From assembly GCA_029882915.1 (NCBI GenBank), contig JAOUJZ010000001.1:1-64000 (forward strand): 64,000 nt of DNA. Reading direction: 5' to 3'. Source of the stretch: Gammaproteobacteria bacterium (GTDB lineage Bacteria; Pseudomonadota; Gammaproteobacteria; Nitrosococcales; Methylophagaceae). Each line of letters begins with the position of its first letter. Position 1 is the first letter of the stretch. Both the position numbers and the translations under genes were made by a program. Under the pieces are notes generated by a model. It was given only the letters and a program-made list of their open reading frames with translations. It was not told the DNA's origin and made no database searches. Below are positions 45,067-55,676 of the stretch, one piece after another.

Positions 45067-45885
45067 TTATTTCGCCGTAGCGTTTGTGTTCATTGCATGT
45101 CGCATTTCAGCTAGCAATCCGGCTAAGGCAGCGGGTAATTCTTCGGGTCGACTAGCGTGTTCTTCAATACAGCGTACAAGCGCACTACCAACGACTACGG
45201 CATCAGCAATTTCAGCTACTTCCGCAGCAGATTTTCCATCACGAATTCCAAATCCTACGCCTAAAGGTAAATCAGTACACTGCCTTAACGTAGCCATTTT
45301 CTCTGTCACTTCAGCCACATCAAGGCTAGCAGTACCAGTGACACCTTTTATCGAAACATAATAGATAAAGCCTCTGGCATATTGAGCAATCTTAGCCATT
45401 CTTTCGACTGATGTGGTTGGTGCAACCAGAAAAATAGTATCGATGTCATGCTCATCCATTATCGACAAGAACTCATCCGACTCTTCAGGTGGCATATCAA
45501 CAGTTAAGACACCATCAACCCCCACTTTCTGTGCATTTATAGCAAATTCCTTGTATCCCATTGCTTCTAATGGATTGGCATAACCCATTAGTACTATCGG
45601 TGTCTCTGTATCTTTTTCTCTGAATTGACGCACTATATCTAAAACATCATGAAGTGACACATCATTTTTCAGAGCTCGTTCACAGGCTTTTTGAATAACA
45701 GGGCCATCAGACATGGGATCAGAAAAAGGAATACCTAATTCTAATATATTCGCCCCAGCATCAACCAGAGCATGCAGTATGGATACTGTAACCCATGGTT
45801 CAGGATCACCCGCAGTAATATAGGGGATCAAAGCTGTTTGACCATCAGCCTTTAACTTCTCAAAACATTGTCTAATACGACTCAT
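45067..45885 (-). CDS. trpA: tryptophan synthase alpha subunit
   Basis: The 272-residue TIM-barrel enzyme cleaves indole-3-glycerol phosphate. It has ITAGDPEP, catalytic glutamate region [18 protein letters not shown] and catalytic aspartate in [15 protein letters not shown] (the PPEES block), plus VGFGI phosphate-binding loop. It is 10 bases downstream of trpB. Confidence 0.97.
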   Translation of the reverse strand: MSRIRQCFEKLKADGQTALIPYITAGDPEPWVTVSILHALVDAGANILELGIPFSDPMSDGPVIQKACERALKNDVSLHDVLDIVRQFREKDTETPIVLMGYANPLEAMGYKEFAINAQKVGVDGVLTVDMPPEESDEFLSIMDEHDIDTIFLVAPTTSVERMAKIAQYARGFIYYVSIKGVTGTASLDVAEVTEKMATLRQCTDLPLGVGFGIRDGKSAAEVAEIADAVVVGSALVRCIEEHASRPEELPAALAGLLAEMRHAMNTNATAK

Positions 45886-45895
45886 TACTTTTCTC

Positions 45896-47110
45896 TCAGA
45901 AATTCAATCCAGCCAACGCGGCAACTGTGTGCATGTCTTTATCACCACGACCTGACAGGTTAACTAGCAAAATTTTCTCTGCTGACATCGTTGGCGCCAG
46001 TTTACTGGCATATGCCAGAGCATGACTTGATTCCAGCGCTGGAATGATACCTTCTGTACGTGTTAAATCATGGAATGCCTGTAAAGCCTCATCATCAGTG
46101 ACTGAAACATACTGCGCTCGACCAATATCTTTTAGCCATGCATGTTCTGGCCCAACGCCCGGATAATCCAAACCGGCAGATATAGAATGAGTTTCAATGA
46201 TTTGACCATTGTCATCCTGCATTAAATAGGTGCGATTACCGTGCAACACACCTGGTGTTCCAGCACATAGCGGGGCAGAATGTTGACCGGTTTCAATACC
46301 ATGACCAGCACCTTCAACGCCATACATAGCAACACTTTCATCCTTAAGAAAAGGATGAAACAATCCAATGGCATTAGATCCACCGCCGATGCAGGCAACA
46401 AGCGCATCAGGTAAGCGTCCGGTTGCTGTTAATATTTGATTACGAGCCTCACGCCCGATGATAGACTGAAAATCACGAACCATAGCTGGATATGGATGGG
46501 GACCAGCAACGGTACCAATAATATAAAATGTCTCATCGACATTGGTAACCCAGTCCCTCAACGCTTCATTCAAGGCATCTTTCAATGTTCGTGAGCCAGA
46601 TTCGACCGGAATAACTTCTGCACCCAATAACTTCATTCGATAGACATTCATTGCCTGGCGTTGAACATCTTCAGCGCCCATATAAACAACACATTCCATG
46701 CCTAAACGAGCAGCTACAGTTGCTGTTGCCACACCATGTTGACCTGCACCGGTCTCAGCAATAATGCGCTTTTTACCCATCCGCTTTGCAAGCAATGCCT
46801 GACCGATAGTGTTATTTACTTTATGTGCACCGGTGTGATTCAAATCTTCACGTTTCAGATAAATTTGAGCACCACCAAGTTTGCCAGTCCAGTTTTCAGC
46901 CAGATAAATTGGTGATGGACGACCAACAAAGTCGGCTAAATCCTTGTCCATTTCAGCCTGAAAATCGGCGTCATTTTTATAGCGATTATAGGCTTCCTCA
47001 AGCGCATAAATCGCCTCCATTAAGGTCTCGCCTACAAAACGTCCACCATAAGATCCAAAATGCCCTCTATCGTCTGGGTAAGAATCATAATTATCCAACT
47101 GTTCAGCCAT
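45896..47110 (-). CDS. trpB: tryptophan synthase beta subunit
   Basis: The 404-residue PLP enzyme joins indole to serine. The PLP lysine is in [19 protein letters not shown], the phosphate-binding loop is GGGSNAIG, and the substrate glutamate region is AETGAGQHG. The start overlaps the trpF stop by 8 bases, so trpF, trpB and trpA are translationally linked. The other trp genes (trpE, G, D, C) are not in the window. Confidence 0.98.
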   Translation of the reverse strand: MAEQLDNYDSYPDDRGHFGSYGGRFVGETLMEAIYALEEAYNRYKNDADFQAEMDKDLADFVGRPSPIYLAENWTGKLGGAQIYLKREDLNHTGAHKVNNTIGQALLAKRMGKKRIIAETGAGQHGVATATVAARLGMECVVYMGAEDVQRQAMNVYRMKLLGAEVIPVESGSRTLKDALNEALRDWVTNVDETFYIIGTVAGPHPYPAMVRDFQSIIGREARNQILTATGRLPDALVACIGGGSNAIGLFHPFLKDESVAMYGVEGAGHGIETGQHSAPLCAGTPGVLHGNRTYLMQDDNGQIIETHSISAGLDYPGVGPEHAWLKDIGRAQYVSVTDDEALQAFHDLTRTEGIIPALESSHALAYASKLAPTMSAEKILLVNLSGRGDKDMHTVAALAGLNF

Positions 47111-47717
47111 TTACTACCTCTTGCATAAAAGCGCTTATTTTTCGCTTATCTTTTATCCCTTTCGACAACTCTACACCGCCACTGACATCAACAGCGTAAG
47201 GTCGAACTTGTTCTATTGCCATCGCCACATTATCTACTGTTAAGCCTCCTGCGAGAATGACCGGTTTATCAATATCATTAATTAAAGACCAATCAAACAC
47301 CTCTCCGGTTCCACCTGGAGTACCGGCCTGGTAACTATCCAGTAATATCGCTGATGCCGAAGCATATCGATCTGCAATCTGGATCATATCAACATCATCG
47401 CGCATTCTTATCGCTTTTAAATACGGTTTATCAAATTGTTCACAATACTCTGGAGATTCATCACCATGGAACTGCAATAAATCGATAGTTAATGCCGATA
47501 AACAGGACCTCACCAATTCTGGTTCAGCATCAACAAATAATGCAACAATACTTACAAATGGAGGCAACCCTTTGACAATATCCTGTGCCTGCGCAATTGT
47601 CACAGCTCTAGGACTCGGCGAATAAAATACCAATCCTATTGCATCCGTCCCCATTTCAATTGCAATTTCAGCATCTTGGCGACGAGTGATTCCACAAATC
47701 TTTACACGTGTTCTCAT
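47103..47717 (-). CDS. trpF: phosphoribosylanthranilate isomerase
   Basis: The 204-residue TIM barrel has the general-base cysteine in VKICGI, the general-acid aspartate in LLDS, and [12 protein letters not shown] and DVSGGVE blocks. I start it at [10 protein letters not shown] (47717), as in the family; the frame is open to 47894, but those 59 residues overlap truA and have no family resemblance. It is a single-function TrpF, as in Pseudomonas, rather than the TrpCF fusion of enterics. Confidence 0.96.
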   Translation of the reverse strand: MRTRVKICGITRRQDAEIAIEMGTDAIGLVFYSPSPRAVTIAQAQDIVKGLPPFVSIVALFVDAEPELVRSCLSALTIDLLQFHGDESPEYCEQFDKPYLKAIRMRDDVDMIQIADRYASASAILLDSYQAGTPGGTGEVFDWSLINDIDKPVILAGGLTVDNVAMAIEQVRPYAVDVSGGVELSKGIKDKRKISAFMQEVVNG

Positions 47718-47752
47718 GAATTTGGTCTGAGAAAAAATTCTAATCTGATACT

Positions 47753-48532
47753 TTACCAGACCATTGGTAAAGCTGACACTGTTGGTAGCGCATATTTTGC
47801 TGGATATTCTACATTCATAAAATACAATCCATCGGGTGGCGATGTAATTCCCCCTTGAGCACGAGCGCGACTTTCTAATACGGATTTGGCCCATGAAACC
47901 GGTTCCTTACCTTCGCCTATAGGTACTAATACACCAACGATATTGCGTACCATGTGATGTAAGAATGATTGTGCCTTAACATCTACAGCAATATATTGCC
48001 CATATCTAGTCACCTGAATTTTTTCCATGGTTTTCATTGGACTCTTAGCTTGACACTCTTTAGCTCGAAAAGCTGAAAAGTCATGGTGACCAACTAATAA
48101 ATCTGCTGCGGCCTGCATGCGTTGCTCATCAAGAGGTCGAAAAAACCACCACATACGTTTATCCTGAAGCGCAGACCGGCTAACACGATTTAAAATCAAA
48201 TAACGGTAACTCCGATTTAAGGCTGAAAACCGGGCGCTAAAATCCTCATCAACTGGTTTTGCCCAAGTGACGTTGATATCCGCTGGCAAGTTAGTGTTAA
48301 GTCCCAATATCCAATTGCGCTCATCACGTTCAACATCAGTATCGAAGTGAACTACTTGCTGTAATGCATGAACGCCTGAATCTGTTCGACCGGCAGCTAC
48401 CGTCTTAACTGAGTGGTTGGCGACACGACTTAATGCATCTTCCAGGCAACCTTGAACGGTACGTTGAGATGGTTGAATTTGCCATCCGGCATGGTGTGTA
48501 CCGTTGTATTCAACACCTAAGGCTATTCTCAC
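47753..48532 (-). CDS. truA: tRNA pseudouridine38-40 synthase
   Basis: The 259-residue pseudouridine synthase starts [18 protein letters not shown] and has the catalytic aspartate in [18 protein letters not shown] and the [11 protein letters not shown] block. It modifies positions 38-40 in the anticodon arm of many tRNAs. It follows fimV by 12 bases and precedes trpF by 35, the usual fimV-truA-trpF order. Confidence 0.96.
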   Translation of the reverse strand: MRIALGVEYNGTHHAGWQIQPSQRTVQGCLEDALSRVANHSVKTVAAGRTDSGVHALQQVVHFDTDVERDERNWILGLNTNLPADINVTWAKPVDEDFSARFSALNRSYRYLILNRVSRSALQDKRMWWFFRPLDEQRMQAAADLLVGHHDFSAFRAKECQAKSPMKTMEKIQVTRYGQYIAVDVKAQSFLHHMVRNIVGVLVPIGEGKEPVSWAKSVLESRARAQGGITSPPDGLYFMNVEYPAKYALPTVSALPMVW

Positions 48533-48544
48533 CCATCCCCCTGC

Positions 48545-51232
48545 CTACAACAAATCATCTAGTAGGCTTTGAGCTCTATGTTTTTGCTCGTCATTACCTT
48601 CAATAAGAACTTCTTCCAATATGCTTTTAGCGCCTTCGGGATCGCCCATATCTATATATGCAGTAGCTAGATCCAGCTTAGTTTCAGCTTCGTCGACCTC
48701 GTCAAAGTCACCTAAATCAAACTCTACCTCATTATCGGCATCATCTATTTTCCCTGCTATTTCACTGATAGCTTCATCCATTTCTGTTTCGCTAATCTCT
48801 TCCAGACCCACATCATCAAGGTCAGATAGTGAACTGTTACTATCTAGAGTAATATTGAGCTCTAGTAGTTCGTCATCTACCCCATCAATGTCAAGTGTCA
48901 GTGCTCCATCATCAATATCTATGTTTATCGTCTCGTCATCATTCTCGATATCCAGTGACATCGGTGCATCAGACATGCTGTTCTCATCTGTTGATTCAAT
49001 CGTACTAGCTAAATCCAGCGGTTCAATAATCGTTGATTCTTCAGCTTGACTACTAGGATTGAACGACAGTAAATCATCCTCTTCATCACTATCAGAAGAA
49101 GTAGTCTCTAGTGAGATATTTTGCAACTCTGTTGGTTCTGCTGGTTCTTCTTCTGAAATATCAATCGCCAGCGACTCACCGATCTCAACAGCATTATTGT
49201 CAATTTCTGGCTGCATGAATAATTGATGTTTTGGTGCTAATTCACGACCCCATTCGACAACTTCTTGCCATTGGCTTGTATCTTTATCAAGCTCCTGATA
49301 TTGATTGGCTAAATCAATGAACTCATCTGTTTGTTGCTGTTTGAATAAGACAAAGAGCAATTTATGAATGACATTTCCATTGGATGGTTGATCTTTATAG
49401 GCATCCTGTAGTGCTAGTTTTGCTTTTGTGAAATCACCGTAACTGACATAAACATCAGCATCATTGATGATATCTTCAACTGTTCTGGAAGGGCTAGATT
49501 CCTTTTCTTCCTGCGGTTCATCCTGTTCTGCTTGTGAATTGACTTTTGTCGTAGCGGCTTGGCCATCAAGTTTTTCATATGCCTCATCCCATGTCATATC
49601 TGGACGGTTAATTCTCCTAATAATTAACCAGAGAGCAAGTAACAACACTAACGCTGCCAACATTGATTCCATTTTATTCTCAGTGACAATGTTTTTTACT
49701 TTATCTACACCAGATTGAATTTCCTTCTCATCAATGCCGGCTAGTTCAGAAGTATATGAGATGACATCATCTATCAAAGGAATGGAAGTTAGAGCAACTT
49801 CTTCAGAGCCTGTGTCTAATGTTTCCTCATCAGTGGTGACTACATCTTCAACTGATGATTTCAGTTCAACGCCAGTGTCGTTCATGGCATCAACAGACTG
49901 TTCTTCCATATCTAAATCATTCCGAACTTGTTGTTCACCACTAGACAGTAATGCCGAAGCCTCTTCTGAAAGTATATCTATAGCGGTATCAGGATTTGTC
50001 TGTTGATCTTGTTCAAGCACACTTTGTAATCGTGCTAAATCGGCATCCTTTAATGAAATTAATCGACGTAAAGTCTGGATTTGTTCTTCCATCACCGCCA
50101 TACGAGATTTTATCTCAATATTTTCCTGTGTTTGGCCTTCAATGGTTTCTTGAGCTAATGTTAGCTGTTCGGATAGCTGAGTAATTTGATCGCTACCTAA
50201 CGGAGAGACTTCACTATCTTCCAGTGAGGTTTCATCGGTAGGCATCACAAGTTGGAGACGTGCAGTTGTTGTATCCTCACTTACTTTTTCTGTAACAACG
50301 GCTTCTTCTAATGCTTCTACTTCCTTTGATTCTACGGGTTCAACATCTGTTGAAATAGCAGTCGGTTCCTGTTGCTCATCAACAACACCTTCTGGTTCTG
50401 GTTCTGGTTCTGGTTCTGCTTCTGGCTCTGGCTCTGGCTCTGGCTCTGGTATTTTATTTCGATTTTTCCATAGGGTATTCTGTTCAACCACCTTAGCAAC
50501 CGCCTGTTTTTTGGACAGTTTATTAATGTCCTCAAGCGCTGGAATTGACAAGGTATAACCAGCCTTAAGCCCGTTTATATTATGGTTTAGAAACGCTGTC
50601 GGGTTTTCTTCTACCAGTGCCAGCATCATCTGATGCACGGAAACTGATTTTTCTGGTCTGGTTTTTAAGGCAACATCCCATAAGGTATCCGTACGGCCTG
50701 TAGGGCCATAATTTGTTGCATCATAGGATGGTGAACTAGGCGCAGTGTATTGATAGTCGGTAGTCACCGGTTGTTTTACGACCGGCTTCGATTCAACTTT
50801 TGTAGGTGTGGTAACTGCTTGTGAAAATACTTTTTTAGGCGGATCAAGCAGCACGGTATATTCACGTATCAAACGTCCTCCACCGGCTGTAGCTGTTAAT
50901 AAAAAATCAAGGAAGGGTTCTTTAACAGCTTGTTTAGAACTAATAACAATCGTCGTCGTTCCTGCTTTTTCGACCACGTCAAATTTAAGCTGGGTGAGTA
51001 TTTGACTGCGCACCAGACCTGCACGATCAAACTCCTTATCGGATGCTAATTGCACCTGTAAATTACCGACCTCATCACCACGTAATGCTGTCACTGGTAT
51101 TTCTGCCTGGAAAGGCTCATTAAGTGCTGATGATAACTCGATCTTACCCAAGCCAAGGGCAGAGACCTGGATCGGGGTCAAAAGACCTAGTGTACTCATC
51201 ACCACCACGCTGGCGAATATTCTAGTTATCAT
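48545..51232 (-). CDS. fimV: FimV-like peptidoglycan-binding polarity protein
   Basis: The 895-residue protein has a signal peptide, the FimV N-terminal block GLGKIELSSALNEPFQAEIPVTAL, a LysM-like segment (about 185-235, DTLWDVALKTRP...GYTLSIP), a PE-rich spacer, a coiled coil (about 350-400), a transmembrane helix (about 515-535, AALVLLLALWLIIRRI), TPR-like repeats and a very acidic region, and the C-terminal TPR with DLATAYIDMGDPEGAKSILEEVL. In Pseudomonas it organises the cell pole, type IV pili and cAMP signalling. The PE spacer is coded by a hexanucleotide tandem repeat. Confidence 0.93.
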   Translation of the reverse strand: MITRIFASVVVMSTLGLLTPIQVSALGLGKIELSSALNEPFQAEIPVTALRGDEVGNLQVQLASDKEFDRAGLVRSQILTQLKFDVVEKAGTTTIVISSKQAVKEPFLDFLLTATAGGGRLIREYTVLLDPPKKVFSQAVTTPTKVESKPVVKQPVTTDYQYTAPSSPSYDATNYGPTGRTDTLWDVALKTRPEKSVSVHQMMLALVEENPTAFLNHNINGLKAGYTLSIPALEDINKLSKKQAVAKVVEQNTLWKNRNKIPEPEPEPEPEAEPEPEPEPEGVVDEQQEPTAISTDVEPVESKEVEALEEAVVTEKVSEDTTTARLQLVMPTDETSLEDSEVSPLGSDQITQLSEQLTLAQETIEGQTQENIEIKSRMAVMEEQIQTLRRLISLKDADLARLQSVLEQDQQTNPDTAIDILSEEASALLSSGEQQVRNDLDMEEQSVDAMNDTGVELKSSVEDVVTTDEETLDTGSEEVALTSIPLIDDVISYTSELAGIDEKEIQSGVDKVKNIVTENKMESMLAALVLLLALWLIIRRINRPDMTWDEAYEKLDGQAATTKVNSQAEQDEPQEEKESSPSRTVEDIINDADVYVSYGDFTKAKLALQDAYKDQPSNGNVIHKLLFVLFKQQQTDEFIDLANQYQELDKDTSQWQEVVEWGRELAPKHQLFMQPEIDNNAVEIGESLAIDISEEEPAEPTELQNISLETTSSDSDEEDDLLSFNPSSQAEESTIIEPLDLASTIESTDENSMSDAPMSLDIENDDETINIDIDDGALTLDIDGVDDELLELNITLDSNSSLSDLDDVGLEEISETEMDEAISEIAGKIDDADNEVEFDLGDFDEVDEAETKLDLATAYIDMGDPEGAKSILEEVLIEGNDEQKHRAQSLLDDLL
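50391..50450. repeat. hexanucleotide tandem repeat inside fimV
   Basis: Ten consecutive 6-base units follow the pattern TCTGGN (one unit is TCTGCT), encoding alternating Pro-Glu on the minus strand. The unit length is a multiple of three, so copy-number changes would lengthen or shorten the spacer without breaking the frame. Confidence 0.9.
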
Positions 51233-51277
51233 CTTGTATCACCTTGTTTTAATCCCTGTTAAACACAATCCTAACAC

Positions 51278-52300
51278 TTACAAATATTTTTCAACCAGTA
51301 TTTCAGCGATCTGTACGCTATTTAAGGCCGCGCCTTTACGTACATTATCTGCCACCACCCACATATTTAGGCCATTCGGACATGAAATATCTTCGCGAAT
51401 ACGACCCACATACACGGGATCTGTGCCAGAGGCTTCGCTGACTGCTGTAGGATAACCGCCATCAACATGCTCATCAAGTACAACAATCCCGGGAGCATCT
51501 GCTAATAGTTTTTTAGCCGCTTCCGCTGTTATCTTGTCACGGGTTTCGATATGTAGCGCTTCAGAATGACCATAAAACACAGGTACTCGTACAGCAGTTG
51601 GATTAACTAAAATCGCATCATCACCCATAATTTTTTTAGTTTCCCACACCATTTTCATTTCTTCTTTGGTATAGCCGTTATCTTCAAAGACATCAATATG
51701 TGGCAATACATTAAAAGCGATTTGTTTTGGATAGACCTTACTTTCGACAGAACGTCCATTCAGCAATGCAGCTGTCTGTTTTGCCAATTCATCCATTGCT
51801 GCTTTTCCAGTACCGGACACTGCTTGATAGGTACAGACATTGACACGTGTAATACCCACTGCTTCATATATCGGTTTCATCGCCACTAACATCTGAATAG
51901 TTGAGCAATTAGGGTTAGCGATAATGCCACGATTTTTATAATCAGCAATGTCATCAGGATTCACTTCAGGTACTACCAGAGGTATATCATCGTCATAACG
52001 AAACTGTGAAGTATTATCAATTACCACACACCCAGCTGCTGCAGCCTTAGGAGCATATTCTTTAGAAACACTAGCACCAGGAGAAAACAAGCCGACTTGT
52101 ACCTTGGAAAAATCAAACGTTGCCAAATCTTCAACTCTAAGTGAGCGATTACCAAAACTAACTGTACTTCCCGCAGAGCGTTCACTTGCAAGAGCGTACA
52201 CCTTACCAACTGGGAAATTCCTCTGATGAAGAATTTCCAACATGGTCTCACCCACTGCACCTGTCGCGCCTACTACAGCAACATCAACTTTTTTACTCAC
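51278..52300 (-). CDS. asd: aspartate-semialdehyde dehydrogenase
   Basis: The 340-residue enzyme reduces aspartyl phosphate to the semialdehyde, the branch point to lysine, threonine, methionine and diaminopimelate. It has the NADP-binding VVGATGAVGETMLEIL, catalytic cysteine in NPNCSTIQM and substrate-binding H in GHSEALHIET. It follows leuB by 26 bases. Its pathway partner lysC is at the left end of the window. Confidence 0.97.
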   Translation of the reverse strand: MSKKVDVAVVGATGAVGETMLEILHQRNFPVGKVYALASERSAGSTVSFGNRSLRVEDLATFDFSKVQVGLFSPGASVSKEYAPKAAAAGCVVIDNTSQFRYDDDIPLVVPEVNPDDIADYKNRGIIANPNCSTIQMLVAMKPIYEAVGITRVNVCTYQAVSGTGKAAMDELAKQTAALLNGRSVESKVYPKQIAFNVLPHIDVFEDNGYTKEEMKMVWETKKIMGDDAILVNPTAVRVPVFYGHSEALHIETRDKITAEAAKKLLADAPGIVVLDEHVDGGYPTAVSEASGTDPVYVGRIREDISCPNGLNMWVVADNVRKGAALNSVQIAEILVEKYL

Positions 52301-52326
52301 AATTCACCTAACCTTAGAAAATCCAA

Positions 52327-53397
52327 TTACAGCGCTGCGACAACCGCATCGCCCATTTCAGAAGTACCCACTTTAGTCATCCCTTCTGAATAAATATCTG
52401 CCGTACGCAATCCTTGATCCAATACTTTGCTTACTGCATTCTCGACACGATCTGCCAGTGCCGGTTCATCAAGGGTATAACGTAGCATCATCGACGCTGA
52501 CAATATTGTCGCTAATGGATTAGCACTGTTTTTCCCTGCAATATCAGGAGCCGAGCCATGAATCGGTTCATACATGCCTTTACCATCTTCATCCAATGAA
52601 GCCGATGGCAACATTCCAATTGACCCGGTCAACATAGAAGCACAATCTGACAAAATATCACCAAACATATTTGTCGTTACCATAACATCGAACTGTTTAG
52701 GGGCTCTTACTAGTTGCATTGCCGCATTGTCTACATACATGTGACTCAACTCGACATCCTCATAATCACTCGCAAGCTCAGTCATCGTTTCACGCCATAA
52801 CTCAGTGCATTCAAGAACATTGGCTTTATCGACTGAACACAATCTACCCTGACGTTTTTGAGCAATGTCAAAAGCAACTTTACCAATTCGACGAATTTCG
52901 CTCTCTCTATAAACAAGAGTATTAAACCCTTCTTTTTCACCATTATCCAGAGTGCGAACACCGCGCGGTTGTCCAAAATAAATACCGCCCGTCAATTCAC
53001 GTACAATCATCAAGTCCAGACCGGCAACAACTTCTGATTTTAAGGTTGAAGCATCAGCTAGCTGAGGATAGAGAATTGCCGGGCGAAGATTAGCGAATAA
53101 ATTCAATTGACTACGAATACCTAATAAACCTTTTTCAGGTCGTACACTGATATCAAGTGATTCCCATTTATAACCACCAACTGCACCCAACAGTATGGCA
53201 TCTGCAGATTTTGACATTGCTACTGTTTCATCAGGCAAAGGCGTGCCTGTTTCATCATAGGCTGCACCGCCAATCAATCCATATTCAAGCTCAATATCCA
53301 GCCCATCTTTCTTTAATGCCTGTAAAACCTTGACCGCTTCAGCGACAATCTCTGGCCCAATTCCATCGCCAGCTAATACTGCTATTTTTTTTGTCAT
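52327..53397 (-). CDS. leuB: 3-isopropylmalate dehydrogenase
   Basis: The 356-residue beta-decarboxylating dehydrogenase has the [12 protein letters not shown] start, [10 protein letters not shown], the [13 protein letters not shown] active-site block and [12 protein letters not shown]-binding region. It catalyses the third step in leucine biosynthesis. It follows leuD by 50 bases. Confidence 0.97.
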   Translation of the reverse strand: MTKKIAVLAGDGIGPEIVAEAVKVLQALKKDGLDIELEYGLIGGAAYDETGTPLPDETVAMSKSADAILLGAVGGYKWESLDISVRPEKGLLGIRSQLNLFANLRPAILYPQLADASTLKSEVVAGLDLMIVRELTGGIYFGQPRGVRTLDNGEKEGFNTLVYRESEIRRIGKVAFDIAQKRQGRLCSVDKANVLECTELWRETMTELASDYEDVELSHMYVDNAAMQLVRAPKQFDVMVTTNMFGDILSDCASMLTGSIGMLPSASLDEDGKGMYEPIHGSAPDIAGKNSANPLATILSASMMLRYTLDEPALADRVENAVSKVLDQGLRTADIYSEGMTKVGTSEMGDAVVAAL

Positions 53398-53447
53398 TCT
53401 TTATATTCACTAATTAAAATTAAAATTACATTGTCACTCACTGCGCT

Positions 53448-54086
53448 TTATGAAAACAGCCATGGTGCCTGCTGTTGACGGTTTCTTTCATAAGCCTGAA
53501 TCTCGTCAGTATGCTGCAGTGTTAACCCAATATCATCTAGCCCATTAAGTAAACAGTGTTTTTTAAATGGATCTATATCAAAAGCTATTACCTCACCGTC
53601 AGGCAAAGCAATCTGTTGTTCTATCAAGTTCACTGCTATCTGATAGCCGGGATTTGTTTTTACAGCATCAAACAACTGATCGACTATTTTTTCATCAAGC
53701 TTTATAGCTAAAATGCCGTTTTTACTCGTATTGCTAAAGAAAATATCGGCAAAACTTGGTGCAATAATGACTCTAATCCCAAAATCATCCAGTGCCCAAA
53801 CAGCGTGCTCCCTGCTTGACCCACAACCAAAATTTTCACGGGCCAATAAAATAGTTCCACCCTGATAACGCTCTTGATTCAACACAAACTCTTCATTAAC
53901 TGGCCGACCTTCACAGCTTTTTCCAGGTTCACCTAAATCAAGATAACGCCATTCATCAAACAAGTTAGGGCCAAAACCACTGCGTTGAATTGATTTTAAA
54001 AATTGTTTTGGAATAATGGCATCTGTATCAACATTGGGTCTATCCAATGGGATCACAATACCTTGTACAACTGAAATCTTCTGCAT
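53448..54086 (-). CDS. leuD: 3-isopropylmalate dehydratase small subunit
   Basis: The 212-residue aconitase-family small subunit has the [18 protein letters not shown] start and [18 protein letters not shown] swivel-domain block. It needs the iron-sulfur subunit LeuC, whose gene is normally immediately upstream. Here a YceI-type gene lies there instead, so leuC must be elsewhere in the genome. Confidence 0.96.
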   Translation of the reverse strand: MQKISVVQGIVIPLDRPNVDTDAIIPKQFLKSIQRSGFGPNLFDEWRYLDLGEPGKSCEGRPVNEEFVLNQERYQGGTILLARENFGCGSSREHAVWALDDFGIRVIIAPSFADIFFSNTSKNGILAIKLDEKIVDQLFDAVKTNPGYQIAVNLIEQQIALPDGEVIAFDIDPFKKHCLLNGLDDIGLTLQHTDEIQAYERNRQQQAPWLFS

Positions 54087-54103
54087 TTAAGCTCAATAAC
54101 CTC

Positions 54104-54697
54104 TTAATTTGATGTTTTGAAAGTAAGATAAAAACTCACTGGCACAGCGTGACTGATGCTTGGCAACTTCGCCACTTCACGTAATTGTTCTACACCTGCG
54201 ATTAAATCAAAGTCAGCTACATTAAGTATCGTTGGCTTGTCCGATATAACAAGGATCTTATCGCTCGACAACTTTGTCACTCGGACAGTCAACTCAACCG
54301 GCCTTATTTGCCCATGCAAGGATAACTGAGCAGTTACTATAAGGCTCACGGTCTCTGATATAGTTAATTCATCAATGACCTGAACGTCAATGAATGACTT
54401 TAGTGTCGCTTTGCTAAATTGGGAAACATCAAATAGTAACTCCCTCATTCGCTGATTACGTATTTCAATCCCAGTTTCAACGGTCGCTAAATCAATATCT
54501 ACTATCAATTCACCTTTTGAATCCCACTGACCACTCACAGATTTAAATTGGTGAACTTCAGCCACATTGCTTTTTTTAACTGAAATAAAATTAAGCTGTG
54601 ATTGCTCAGGAACAACAATCCAATCATTCGCTCCAGCTACTAACGGCGTTAAAGACACCAACACCAACAGTAATTGCACATATTTAATTATCTTCAT
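54104..54697 (-). CDS. YceI-family periplasmic lipocalin-like protein
   Basis: The 197-residue protein has a signal peptide (cleavage near VAG-AN or AGA-ND) and a YceI-type beta-barrel: WIVVPEQSQLNFISVKKSNVAEVHQFKSVSGQW, the LATVETGIEIRNQRMRELLFDVSQFSKAT block and LSLHGQIRPVELTV. YceI proteins bind isoprenoid-like or other hydrophobic ligands such as quinones. It fills the place of leuC between motB and leuD, 17 bases from leuD. Confidence 0.85.
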   Translation of the reverse strand: MKIIKYVQLLLVLVSLTPLVAGANDWIVVPEQSQLNFISVKKSNVAEVHQFKSVSGQWDSKGELIVDIDLATVETGIEIRNQRMRELLFDVSQFSKATLKSFIDVQVIDELTISETVSLIVTAQLSLHGQIRPVELTVRVTKLSSDKILVISDKPTILNVADFDLIAGVEQLREVAKLPSISHAVPVSFYLTFKTSN

Positions 54698-54713
54698 TGA
54701 TTACTCTCATTCA

Positions 54714-55640
54714 CTACTCAATCACCGTTACTTCACCTTCAACTTCTTCGTATTCTCGATTCAACTCTTCAATAGAGCGTGTAACCTCATCTTTAGCCGT
54801 CGACTTTAGGACGACAATTTCTACTCGACGATTACGTGCTCTATTTTCAACAGTATCATTAGGAGCTAGGGGATGTGTTTCAGCATAACCTTCCAATACA
54901 AACCGTTCTGGGGGGATATCTTCATGCCTCAACAGCACATGCACCACAGAGGTAGCTCGTGATGTAGAAAGCTCCCAATTTGAACGATATCGTGGCGTAT
55001 TAATAGGTACATCATCCGTGTGGCCTGCAACAGCAAGCTGGCCATCTGTCTTCACCAAAACATCATGAATTTTGTCTAAAATCGGGATAAACTCCCTATT
55101 TAGCTTAGCATCCCCAGACTGGAACGAGCCATTTTCTCGAATCCGAATTACAATTCGATTCATTTGGCTTTCTACATCAATCAGCCCTTCCTCAATTTCT
55201 TTTTCTAAAATTTCTTTAAACGTCTGTACTTCTTGCTCTATTTCTTCAGCCTGCTTCGCGGCAGCGGCTTCAGCAGCAGCGGCTGCAGAGGCAACTTCTT
55301 CAGCTTCCATTTTCATTTTTACTTCGTCACGAGAATCATCTACAGTATCCTGACGAACTTCTTTTAAAGGTGTTACTCGTGGCTCGCCTGGGCTGAATTC
55401 CTGTGCAATAATGCTACTGCCTTTGGGTATGTCATCAGCAAGCACTTCACGTTGTACCCCAAATGCATTATCCAAAGATTTAACTACCATTTTGTATTTC
55501 AATGCATCCATTTCAGCAAATGAAAGTAACAATACAAAAAAACACATTAACAATGACATAAGATCCGCAAAGGTAGCCATATAGGCTGGCAAGCCCTCTG
55601 GTGGACAATCACAATCAGTTTGTTCTACTTCTTCACTCAT
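54714..55640 (-). CDS. pomB: PomB/MotB-like flagellar stator subunit
   Basis: The 308-residue protein starts CDCPPEGLPAYMATFADLMSLLMCFF, closely like PomB of Vibrio, with the ion-binding aspartate D26 in the single membrane helix. An alanine/glutamate-rich segment (about 110-140, with AAAAAEAAAAKQAEEIEQE) precedes an OmpA-like peptidoglycan-binding domain (VAGHTDDVPI, NWELSTSRA, NRARNRRVEI). It anchors the sodium-driven stator. It follows the motA-type gene by 36 bases. No other flagellar genes are in the window. Confidence 0.92.
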   Translation of the reverse strand: MSEEVEQTDCDCPPEGLPAYMATFADLMSLLMCFFVLLLSFAEMDALKYKMVVKSLDNAFGVQREVLADDIPKGSSIIAQEFSPGEPRVTPLKEVRQDTVDDSRDEVKMKMEAEEVASAAAAAEAAAAKQAEEIEQEVQTFKEILEKEIEEGLIDVESQMNRIVIRIRENGSFQSGDAKLNREFIPILDKIHDVLVKTDGQLAVAGHTDDVPINTPRYRSNWELSTSRATSVVHVLLRHEDIPPERFVLEGYAETHPLAPNDTVENRARNRRVEIVVLKSTAKDEVTRSIEELNREYEEVEGEVTVIE

Positions 55641-55676
55641 CTGATGTAATTCCTTGTCTGCCTAGTTTTTTCTTCA

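Noticed and set aside
47718-47894. N-terminal extension of TrpF by 59 residues
   Set aside because: It overlaps truA and is unlike any TrpF; the [10 protein letters not shown] start matches the family.
48621-49049. 142-codon serine-rich frame antisense to fimV
   Set aside because: It is the complement of the acidic Asp/Glu codons of fimV, which read as serine on the other strand.
50391-50450. CRISPR-like repeat
   Set aside because: Units are contiguous 6-mers with no spacers and encode a Pro-Glu run in fimV.
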